Positions 1 through 4,978 of a stretch of DNA of 5,276 bases are shown here, one piece after another (the stretch's first letter is position 1; each line of letters starts with the position of its first letter). Under the pieces are notes generated by a model. It did no database searches and was not told the DNA's origin. It was given only the letters and a program-made list of their open reading frames with translations. The DNA comes from an uncultured Clostridia bacterium (GTDB lineage Bacteria > Bacillota > Clostridia > Oscillospirales > Oscillospiraceae). The position numbers and the translations under genes are program-made. The stretch lies in assembly GCA_947177115.1 (NCBI GenBank), contig CAMWTG010000202.1:1-5276 (forward strand), read 5' to 3'.

Positions 1-3
1 CCC

Positions 4-24
4 AGACGGCTCGAACCGCCGTCT
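4..24. other. Hairpin at window edge (7-bp stem)
   Basis: AGACGGC (4-10) pairs perfectly with GCCGTCT (18-24) around a 7-base loop. It could be the stem of a terminator belonging to a gene left of the window. No T-run follows directly: the T-rich stretch begins only at 42, about 18 bases later. On the minus strand the loop reads GGTTCGA, recalling a tRNA T-loop, but the 5-bp T-stem does not form around TTCGAGC, so it is not called as a tRNA. Confidence 0.35.
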
Positions 25-83
25 CGCGGGCCACCGGGTGTCTTTTTGCTTCTTTGTCGTTTTTCACACCGAAGCTACACACC

Positions 84-92
84 AAAGGAGGG
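84..92 (+). promoter_or_regulatory. Ribosome binding site of the larA-like gene
   Basis: AAAGGAGGG is a near-perfect anti-16S match ending 5 bases before the ATG at 98. It settles the start: the frame is open back to a GTG at 38, but that codon has no Shine-Dalgarno sequence and would add 20 residues with no resemblance to a LarA N-terminus. No convincing -35/-10 pair is visible in 1-83. Confidence 0.85.
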
Positions 93-97
93 CACAC

Positions 98-1576
98 ATG
101 AAATTAGAGTTTGAATACGGCCACGGCTTGATGGCCGCGGACCTGCCCGACAATACCGACGTATTTATCCCCGGCGAGACGGTGGCCGATCCCCCCTGCC
201 TGCCCCAGGACTGGGACAGCTTGTACAACGCCACGCTGGAGAGCATCCGCAATCCCATCGGCATGAAGCCCCTCCGGGAACTGGCGGGCCCCGGCAAGAC
301 GGTGGTATTCGTTATCCCCGACATTGTCAAGGGCGGCTGCCAGGCCACCAGCCACCGGAAAGTGTCCATCCGGGCCTGCCTGGATGAGCTGTACGCCGCC
401 GGGGTGGAGAAGAAGGACATTTTGATGCTCATCTCCAATGGCCTGCACCCCCGGGCAACGGTTCCGGAGATGAAGCAGATCCTGGGCGAGGAGCTGTTCA
501 GCGAGTTCTATTACTCCGGCCAGCTCACCAGCCATGACAGCGAGGACTATGAGCATATGGTGGACCTGGGGACCACCCGCCGGGGGGACCCGGTGCTGAT
601 GAACAAGTACGTGTTTGACTGCGACATCCCCATTCTCATCGGCCACACCCAGGGCAACCCATACGGGGGTTACTCCGGCGGCTACAAGCACTGCGCCACC
701 GGCATCACCCACTGGCGATCCATTGCCAGCCACCACGTCCCCCAGGTCATGCACCGTCAGGATTTCACCCCGGTATCCGGGAAGAACCTCATGCGGACCA
801 AGTTCGATGAGATCGGCATGTGGATGGAGGAGAAGATGGGGCACCCCTTCTTCTGCTGCGATGCGGTGCTGGATACCTGCTCCCGGCAGATCGCCATCTT
901 CTCCGGCTATGCCGCCGAGATGATGCCGGAAAGCTGGAAGGTCGCCGACAAACGGACCTATGTGCCCTTCGCGGAGAAGAAGTACGATGTGATGGTCTTC
1001 GGGATGCCCCAGGCCTTCCACTACGGCGATGGCATGGGCACCAACCCCATTCAGCTGATGCAGGCCCTCTCCGCCCAGGTCATCCGCCACAAACGGGTGA
1101 TGAAGGACAACTGCGTCATCATCTGCTCCTCCATCTGCAACGGGTACTTCCACGATGAGCGCTGGCCCTATCTGCGGGAGCTCTACGAACTGTTCCAGCA
1201 CGACTACATGAACATCCTGCCGGATATGAACCGGTACGGGGAGTACTTCGCTACCAACGAGGAGTACATCCGGAAATACCGCTTCGCCAACGCCTTCCAT
1301 CCCTTCCACGGCTTCTCCATGATGAGCTGCGGCCACATTGCGGAGATGAACACCTCCGCCATCTACATCGTGGGCGCTCAGGAGCCGGGCATTGCCAGAG
1401 GCATGGGGCTCAAGACCCGGGCTACCTTCGAGGAGGCGCTGGCGGACGCTATGAAGAAGTACGTGGGCCCCAACCCCAACATTCTGGCTCTGCCCAAGAC
1501 CTTCAAGGTGAGCGCGGTCCATCTGTGCATGAAGGATGAACCCTACGATGGCACCAACGGACACTGCGGCTGCTGA
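98..1576 (+). CDS. LarA-family nickel-pincer racemase/epimerase homologue (DUF2088-type)
   Basis: A cytoplasmic protein of 492 residues, longer than lactate racemase LarA (about 425). LarA enzymes interconvert stereoisomers of 2-hydroxy acids using a nickel-pincer nucleotide made by LarB, LarC and LarE. Landmarks in order: D75-I-V-K78 where LarA has D-x-T-R; SNGLH with H117, matching catalytic H108; and the block from G182 containing GGYSGGYK197, whose lysine corresponds to cofactor-bound K184. H213 lies 16 residues later, as does nickel ligand H200. The position ten residues before the lysine, catalytic H174 in LarA, is N187 here. In the later NxxQxxxAL motif, Q322 sits where LarA appears to have K298. 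The C-terminus is HCGC. There is no signal peptide. The gene is 64 bases upstream of an ABC permease on the same strand, probably in one operon. Family membership is secure from motif spacing; the substrate is unknown and the changes argue against plain lactate racemase. Residue equivalences come from memory of the family, not an alignment. Confidence 0.85.
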   Translation: MKLEFEYGHGLMAADLPDNTDVFIPGETVADPPCLPQDWDSLYNATLESIRNPIGMKPLRELAGPGKTVVFVIPDIVKGGCQATSHRKVSIRACLDELYAAGVEKKDILMLISNGLHPRATVPEMKQILGEELFSEFYYSGQLTSHDSEDYEHMVDLGTTRRGDPVLMNKYVFDCDIPILIGHTQGNPYGGYSGGYKHCATGITHWRSIASHHVPQVMHRQDFTPVSGKNLMRTKFDEIGMWMEEKMGHPFFCCDAVLDTCSRQIAIFSGYAAEMMPESWKVADKRTYVPFAEKKYDVMVFGMPQAFHYGDGMGTNPIQLMQALSAQVIRHKRVMKDNCVIICSSICNGYFHDERWPYLRELYELFQHDYMNILPDMNRYGEYFATNEEYIRKYRFANAFHPFHGFSMMSCGHIAEMNTSAIYIVGAQEPGIARGMGLKTRATFEEALADAMKKYVGPNPNILALPKTFKVSAVHLCMKDEPYDGTNGHCGC

Positions 1577-1583
1577 ATCCCCT

Positions 1584-1598
1584 GCCGGTGAGGCCGGC
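1584..1598. other. Small hairpin between larA-like gene and permease gene
   Basis: GCCGG (1584-1588) pairs with CCGGC (1594-1598) around TGAGG, just after the TGA stop at 1574-1576. An A-rich stretch follows instead of a T-run, so it does not look like a terminator and is compatible with read-through into the permease gene. It may protect mRNA ends or have no role. Confidence 0.3.
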
Positions 1599-1640
1599 TG
1601 AAATAAAATTGAAGAGAGAACGAGTAAAGGATGGTGTCCA

Positions 1641-2447
1641 ATGAGCAAGCAAACAAAGCGGCCCCTGACCCAAGCGGAAAAGCGCACCAGGCTCATTAAC
1701 TGGGGCTGGCTGATGGTCTCCCTTGCGGTGGCGCTGGTGGTGTGGTTCTGTCTGTCCATCGGCGAGAAGACCGCCCGCAGCTTCCCCTTCATCCCCGCTG
1801 TACTCAACGGCATGAAGACCATGCTGGACCGGGACGCACTGCTGAGCGACTTTACCAGCAGTATGATCTCCGTAGCCATGGGCTTCGGACTGGGCTTTGT
1901 CACCGCGCTGCCGGTAGCGTTCCTCATGGCGTGGTATACGCCGGTACGCAAGATCATTGAGCCCTGGATCAACTTCATCCGCAACATCCCCGCACTGGCT
2001 TACGCGCCCCTGATCGTTATCATGCTGGGCGTGGGCCGGGCCCCCTCGGTGGTGCTGATCTGGATCTGCACCTTCATGACCATGTGCATCACCATCTTCC
2101 ACGGCATCCGCAACATCGACAACACGCTGGTCAAGGCCGCCCGTGTCCTGGGCGCCAACGACATGGACATCTTTTTCCGCATCACCCTGCCCGCCACGGT
2201 GCCCTTTATCCTCACCGCTGTGCGGCTGGGCCTCAGCGCGGGTCTCACCACCCTGCTGGCGGCGGAATCCACCGGCGCGCAGGCAGGTCTGGGTATGCGC
2301 ATCCGCACCCTCCAGACCACCTTTGAGACCAACGCAATGCTGGGCTACATCATCCTCATCGGCATCATCGGCACACTGCTGAACACACTCGTGGACTTCA
2401 TTGAAAGGAGGCTGACGTCATGGCAGGAGAAGCGGGAAGAAGCGTAA
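1641..2447 (+). CDS. NitT/TauT-family ABC transporter permease (SsuC/TauC-like)
   Basis: An integral inner-membrane subunit of 268 residues, the usual size for TauC/SsuC-type permeases (binding-protein-dependent transport superfamily, BPD_transp_1). Hydrophobic segments lie near residues 21-40, 72-97, 119-150, 185-207 and 232-252. The cytoplasmic coupling loop is clear at about 164-188: V-K-A-A-R-V-L-G followed by I-T-L-P, the EAA motif that docks on the ATPase. The C-terminal pattern LLAAES, GLG and a final ERRLTSWQ is typical of the sulfonate/taurine/nitrate branch. The start at 1641 follows AAAGGATGG at 1626-1634. The end overlaps the ATPase gene by 28 bases in another frame, which implies coupled translation. 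The substrate cannot be read from the sequence: family members carry taurine, alkanesulfonates, nitrate, bicarbonate, aromatic acids or thiamine precursors. Lying downstream of a LarA homologue makes a small organic acid a reasonable guess. Confidence 0.9.
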   Translation: MSKQTKRPLTQAEKRTRLINWGWLMVSLAVALVVWFCLSIGEKTARSFPFIPAVLNGMKTMLDRDALLSDFTSSMISVAMGFGLGFVTALPVAFLMAWYTPVRKIIEPWINFIRNIPALAYAPLIVIMLGVGRAPSVVLIWICTFMTMCITIFHGIRNIDNTLVKAARVLGANDMDIFFRITLPATVPFILTAVRLGLSAGLTTLLAAESTGAQAGLGMRIRTLQTTFETNAMLGYIILIGIIGTLLNTLVDFIERRLTSWQEKREEA

Positions 2448-3214
2448 AGATTCGGGTCAAGAACGTAAAGAAGGAATACCACGGCGATCACGGCACCACG
2501 ATAGCCCTCAACGGGGTAAATCTGGACATCATGGAGAACGAATTTGTCTGCGTGGTGGGTCCCTCCGGCTGCGGCAAGTCCACTCTGCTGAATATCCTGG
2601 CGGGCCTCCACGAGGCCAGCAGCGGCGACTGCTATCTGGACGGGGAACGCATTGTGGGCACAGACGTAAAGCGGGGCGTTGTTTTCCAGCAGTACGCCCT
2701 GTTCCCCTGGCAGACGGTGATCCAGAACGTCATGTTCGGGCCCCAGATGAAGCGTATGCCCAAAGCGCAGTGCGAGGAAATTGCACGCAAGTACATCAAG
2801 ATGGTGGGATTGGAGGACTTTGAGAATTCCTATCCCAAGGAGCTGTCCGGCGGCATGAAGCAGCGGGTGGCTATCGCCCGTGCTTACGCCAACAATCCGG
2901 AGGTCCTTCTGATGGACGAACCCTTCGGCGCACTGGACGCCCAGACCAGGGCACAGCTCCAGACGGAGCTGCTGAAGACCTGGGAGGAGGAGAAGAAGAC
3001 CTGCTTCTTTATCACCCACGATGTGGATGAGGCCGTGCTGCTGGCCCAGCGGGTGGTCATCATGTCCGCCCGGCCGGGACGCATCAAGAAGATCGTTGAC
3101 ATTGATATTCCTTATCCCCGGGATCAGGGGACCAAGAGCGAGCCTCGATTCATGGAGCTGAAGGCGGAGATCTGGAACGAGGTGTACCAGGAGTACCTGG
3201 AGGTCAGAAAGTAA
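2420..3214 (+). CDS. NitT/TauT-family ABC transporter ATP-binding protein (SsuB/TauB-like)
   Basis: A complete 264-residue nucleotide-binding subunit that powers import on the cytoplasmic face of the membrane. All catalytic motifs are present: Walker A GPSGCGKST (47-55), Q-loop Q90 in VFQQYALFPW, signature LSGGMKQR (142-149), Walker B EVLLMDEP (161-168) with catalytic E167, D-loop ALD (171-173) and switch H200 in FITHDVDEA. The ALFPW and SARPGRI patterns are characteristic of the TauB/SsuB branch. The start is the ATG at 2420, 8 bases after a perfect AAAGGAGG at 2404-2411. This places it inside the permease gene with a 28-base overlap, so the two subunits are probably made in step. The TAA stop lies within the loop of a hairpin (3201-3228). 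There is no extra C-terminal domain. Its partner permease is directly upstream, while the binding protein is 593 bases downstream across a repeat-rich block. Confidence 0.93.
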   Translation: MAGEAGRSVKIRVKNVKKEYHGDHGTTIALNGVNLDIMENEFVCVVGPSGCGKSTLLNILAGLHEASSGDCYLDGERIVGTDVKRGVVFQQYALFPWQTVIQNVMFGPQMKRMPKAQCEEIARKYIKMVGLEDFENSYPKELSGGMKQRVAIARAYANNPEVLLMDEPFGALDAQTRAQLQTELLKTWEEEKKTCFFITHDVDEAVLLAQRVVIMSARPGRIKKIVDIDIPYPRDQGTKSEPRFMELKAEIWNEVYQEYLEVRK

Positions 3215-3228
3215 GCCGCTTCTGACCT
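3201..3228. other. Hairpin spanning the ATPase stop codon
   Basis: AGGTCAGAA (3201-3209) pairs perfectly over 9 bp with TTCTGACCT (3220-3228); the 10-base loop holds the TAA stop (3212-3214). A short TTT follows. It could act as a weak terminator or as a 3'-end stabiliser for the upstream operon. The T-run is too short to call a terminator with confidence. Confidence 0.45.
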
Positions 3229-3233
3229 TTAGC

Positions 3234-3254
3234 CCGGGGGCTGCGCGCCCCCGG
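3234..3254. other. GC-only hairpin (8-bp stem)
   Basis: CCGGGGGC (3234-3241) pairs with GCCCCCGG (3247-3254) around a 5-base loop. The stem is all G/C and so very stable, but no T-run follows. It sits immediately left of the inverted-repeat element and has no matching sequence outside the right end, so it is not counted as part of the element. Confidence 0.45.
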
Positions 3255-3255
3255 A

Positions 3256-3343
3256 CCCTGCGGGTACTTTTTGTGTGAACAAAAAGTACCCAAAAAGTCA
3301 CTTAAACCTTGCGGTTTAAGAATCCCTTATTTATTGATTAGTT
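3256..3343 (+). repeat. Left terminal inverted repeat with two hairpins
   Basis: It contains CCCTGC at 3256-3261, then a perfect 13-bp stem, GGGTACTTTTTGT (3262-3274) with ACAAAAAGTACCC (3279-3291), closed by the tetraloop GTGA. Next is CAAAAAG, then a perfect 8-bp stem, CTTAAACC (3301-3308) with GGTTTAAG (3313-3320), loop TTGC. AGAATCC (3319-3325) and TGATTAGTT (3335-3343) follow. Every landmark recurs inverted at 3634-3738. Confidence 0.65.
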
Positions 3344-3399
3344 TTGCGCCCAAGGCACAGTCGGTTTTGTCTAAACTTACTGCCGTCCGCTTCGTTCCC

Positions 3400-3578
3400 C
3401 TTCTGCGTCTATTTCCGCGTGGTAATCGGCGGCCCCTACCGTATAGCGGGGCTAACTCCCCGGGGTGCGTGATGGGAGCTTCCCCGTTCTAATGCACTTC
3501 TGGCGGTGGACAAGTACTGGTTATAGAAGCGGCGCTGCAGTAAGCACTAACGTTAGAATTCGTGGGTAAACGCAGAAG
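3400..3578. repeat. Internal inverted repeat CTTCTGCGT / ACGCAGAAG
   Basis: CTTCTGCGT at 3400-3408 is repeated inverted as ACGCAGAAG at 3570-3578, nine perfect bases with partial similarity beyond. A second pair, CTTACTGC plus CCGCTTC at 3376-3393, recurs inverted at 3526-3544 with small spacer differences. The two pairs cross rather than nest, so as RNA they could only form together as a pseudoknot. A 10-base perfect palindrome, CTAACGTTAG, lies at 3547-3556. Confidence 0.5.
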
Positions 3579-3633
3579 TTTGGCGCACCAACGGAAAATT
3601 GCGGGTAGAACCAAACCCGGTACATCGGAGGGC

Positions 3634-3738
3634 AACTAATCATCCCCGTAATGAAGGAGGATTCTCAAGGAACGTAGTTCCTTGAGCGGCCTTTTGGTAC
3701 TTTTCCCTCGCGGGAAAAGTACGCCCCGCCCGGCAGGG
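3634..3738 (-). repeat. Right terminal inverted repeat with two hairpins
   Basis: On the + strand it reads AACTAATCA (3634-3642) and GGATTCT (3659-3665). A perfect 10-bp stem follows, CTCAAGGAAC (3664-3673) with GTTCCTTGAG (3677-3686), loop GTA. Then CTTTTGG and a perfect 11-bp stem, GTACTTTTCCC (3697-3707) with GGGAAAAGTAC (3712-3722), loop TCGC, and finally GCAGGG (3733-3738). It is the inverted counterpart of 3256-3343. The AAGGAGG at 3654-3660 resembles a ribosome binding site, but no start codon follows at a usable distance. Confidence 0.65.
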
Positions 3739-3743
3739 CGTAC
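3719..3743. other. Hairpin sharing an arm with the right GTAC hairpin
   Basis: GTACGCCC (3719-3726) pairs with GGGCGTAC (3736-3743) over 8 bp. Its first four bases (GTAC, 3719-3722) also form the base of the 3697-3722 hairpin, so the two full stems exclude each other. This could be a simple switch or a by-product of the repeat end. Confidence 0.4.
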
Positions 3744-3750
3744 CTACTGT

Positions 3751-3776
3751 TCAAAAGAGCACCCCCGCTCTTTTGA
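3751..3776. other. Hairpin upstream of the binding-protein gene
   Basis: TCAAAAGAGC (3751-3760) pairs perfectly over 10 bp with GCTCTTTTGA (3767-3776) around the loop ACCCCC. It ends 18 bases before the ribosome binding site of the lipoprotein gene. No T-run follows, so it is not a standard terminator. TATAAC at 3777-3782 resembles a -10 box but lacks a -35 at normal spacing. A role in the 5' leader of the lipoprotein mRNA is possible. Confidence 0.45.
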
Positions 3777-3794
3777 TATAACAACCATCTAATT

Positions 3795-3799
3795 GGAGG
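3795..3799 (+). promoter_or_regulatory. Ribosome binding site of the lipoprotein gene
   Basis: GGAGG is 8 bases before the ATG at 3808 but only 2 before the in-frame ATG at 3802, and it overlaps the TTG at 3793. Spacing therefore picks 3808 as the start, which also gives a clean lipoprotein signal beginning MKK. Confidence 0.75.
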
Positions 3800-3807
3800 A
3801 AATGAAA

Positions 3808-4887
3808 ATGAAGAAACTGACCGCGCTGCTGCTGGCGCTTGTTATGGTCCTGGCCCTCGCGGCCTGCGGCGGAAACAACGACAGCGGCAAAGACAATCAG
3901 ACCGCCGAGCCCCCCGCACAAACCGACAACACCCCCCGCGAGCCCGCCAACAACAATGAACCCGCCGAGCCCGCTGTGGAACCCATCACCCTGCGCATCG
4001 GCTACATGCCCAACTACGCTTCCCTGTGGGGCGTGCTGTCCGCCATTGAGCAGGGCTGCTTCGAGGAGGAAGGCATCACTATCGAGCTGACCGAGTTCGA
4101 CAGCGGCCCCAATGAGATCGCTGCCATGGAAGGCGGCTCCATTGACCTGGCCTACATCGGCAAGGGCGCTCACCGCCTGTGCATCCTGGGCAGCGCCGTC
4201 ATCTTCGCCCCCAGCTCCGTCCACACCGTGGACAAGGTGGTCTGCCTGCCCGACAGCGGCATCCAGAGCGTAGCCGACCTCAAGGGCAAGACCATTGCCT
4301 ACAATGCCGGCTCCTCCTCCGAGTCCACCTTTAACAGCGCCCTGGAAGTGGGCGGCCTGACCCGCGATGACGTGACGCCCATGGAACTGTCCATTGACAA
4401 CGTGGTGCCCGCCGCCGTGTCCGGCACCATCGATGCCGCCGTGTGCTGGAACCCCTACTCCGGCCAGATCCTCCAGCAGGTGGAGGGCTCTTACGAGATC
4501 GAGTTTGCCGATGGCTCCACCAACATCTCCAGCTGGATCTGCCTGCCCAAGTACGCCGAGGAGAACCATGACGTGCTGGTCCGCTTCACCCGCGCCCTGT
4601 TCAAGGGTATGGATTGGGGCTCCAAGGTGGAAAACTATGAGACCGTGGCCGATTACTGCTCCAAGCAGACCAAGGCCAGCCTGGAATCCCAGCTTATGCA
4701 GGTGGGCGATGCCCATTGGTTCAACCTGGACGATCTGAAGGCCGGCGTGGCCGATGGCACCATCAAGGGCTACTACGAGGGGATGCAGAACGACATGGTG
4801 AAGGGCGAGAATATCACGCCTGAGGAGGCCAAGGAGGATGTCGGCGACTTCGTCCTGTTTGACGTCATGGAAGAGGCCCTGAAGTAA
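3808..4887 (+). CDS. NitT/TauT-family ABC transporter substrate-binding lipoprotein (SsuA/TauA-like)
   Basis: A 359-residue extracellular binding protein tethered to the outer face of the membrane. Residues 1-20 are a lipoprotein signal: MKK, a hydrophobic core, then the lipobox L17-A18-A19-C20, where C20 would be lipidated. A flexible linker rich in N, E, P and T covers about 22-58. The binding fold starts at TLRIGYMPN (61-69). SIDLAYIG (111-118), LKGKTIAYNAGSS (158-170) and GTIDAAVCWNPY (206-217) fit the periplasmic-binding type II, NMT1/TauA-like architecture; W214-N-P in the last is a common feature of this group. The gene is on the same strand as the permease and ATPase genes and is presumably their partner, though it follows a 593-base non-coding block and may have its own transcript. 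A strong terminator lies 36 bases after its stop. The ligand is unknown; sulfonates, nitrate-like anions, organic acids and pyrimidines are all bound within the family. Confidence 0.9.
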   Translation: MKKLTALLLALVMVLALAACGGNNDSGKDNQTAEPPAQTDNTPREPANNNEPAEPAVEPITLRIGYMPNYASLWGVLSAIEQGCFEEEGITIELTEFDSGPNEIAAMEGGSIDLAYIGKGAHRLCILGSAVIFAPSSVHTVDKVVCLPDSGIQSVADLKGKTIAYNAGSSSESTFNSALEVGGLTRDDVTPMELSIDNVVPAAVSGTIDAAVCWNPYSGQILQQVEGSYEIEFADGSTNISSWICLPKYAEENHDVLVRFTRALFKGMDWGSKVENYETVADYCSKQTKASLESQLMQVGDAHWFNLDDLKAGVADGTIKGYYEGMQNDMVKGENITPEEAKEDVGDFVLFDVMEEALK

Positions 4888-4898
4888 AACACTATACC

Positions 4899-4923
4899 CC
4901 CGTTCCCGTGGAAAAGGAATGGG
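4899..4923. other. Hairpin abutting the terminator
   Basis: CCCGTTCC (4899-4906) pairs with GGAATGGG (4916-4923), eight pairs including one G-T, around a 9-base loop. It ends exactly where the terminator stem begins, so the two could stack in the RNA. It may protect the 3' end of the lipoprotein mRNA or be part of a leader for the next gene. Confidence 0.4.
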
Positions 4924-4963
4924 ATGTGCCCGGTGGAGCTGCGTTCCATCGGGCACATTTTTT
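4924..4963 (+). terminator. Intrinsic terminator after the binding-protein gene
   Basis: ATGTGCCCGGTGGA (4924-4937) pairs with TCCATCGGGCACAT (4945-4958), 14 pairs including one G-T, with a 7-base loop. The stem runs straight into six T (4958-4963). Stem, loop and T-run all fit a strong rho-independent terminator on the + strand. The ribosome binding site of the next gene begins at the very next base, so that gene needs read-through or a promoter I cannot identify. Confidence 0.88.
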
Positions 4964-4978
4964 GAGGAGAAGAGAAAC

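Larger units (their letters stand above)
3256..3738. mobile_element. Candidate non-autonomous inverted-repeat element (MITE-like) or large structured RNA
   Basis: About 480 non-coding bases whose ends are imperfect inverted copies. Reading inward from each end, the same landmarks occur in the same order: CCCTGC, a hairpin with GTACTTTT outer arms, an AAAAG stretch, a second hairpin, AGAATCC, then TGATTAGTT. The hairpin stems are kept while their inner bases differ, suggesting the fold matters more than the exact sequence. The interior is less GC-rich than the flanking genes and has further inverted repeats. It holds no transposase and no credible gene; a 73-codon frame at 3271-3492 lacks a ribosome binding site and runs across hairpins. 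I see no convincing target-site duplication, so insertion is not proven. The alternative is a structured transcript between the ATPase and binding-protein genes. The name of the element, if it has one, is unknown to me. Confidence 0.5.

Noticed and set aside
1..25. Possible tRNA 3' end on the minus strand (TTCGAGC loop)
   Set aside because: The bases around the loop do not form the required 5-bp T-stem, and no acceptor or anticodon arm can be built from the visible bases.
54..81. Possible promoter TTGTCG / TACACA before the larA-like gene
   Set aside because: Both boxes match consensus poorly and the predicted start would fall inside the ribosome binding site.
104..1987. A 627-codon open frame on the minus strand across the larA-like and permease genes
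   Set aside because: It is antisense to two clear genes, has a low-complexity H/V/G/A-rich translation, no ribosome binding site, and is explained by strong C/G preference at third codon positions of the real genes.
3271..3492. A 73-codon + strand frame inside the inverted-repeat element
   Set aside because: Its start is a TTG within the loop-side of a hairpin, with no ribosome binding site; it crosses repeat landmarks and matches no domain I know. Copies of the repeat could give rise to similar false genes in annotations.
3205..3780. Target-site duplication flanking the element
   Set aside because: Only short chance matches such as CCGCT (3216-3220 and 3765-3769) were found, and these lie within other hairpins at unequal distances from the element ends.
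3215..3807. CRISPR array
   Set aside because: The repeats are inverted hairpins with different inner sequences, not regularly spaced direct repeats of equal length.
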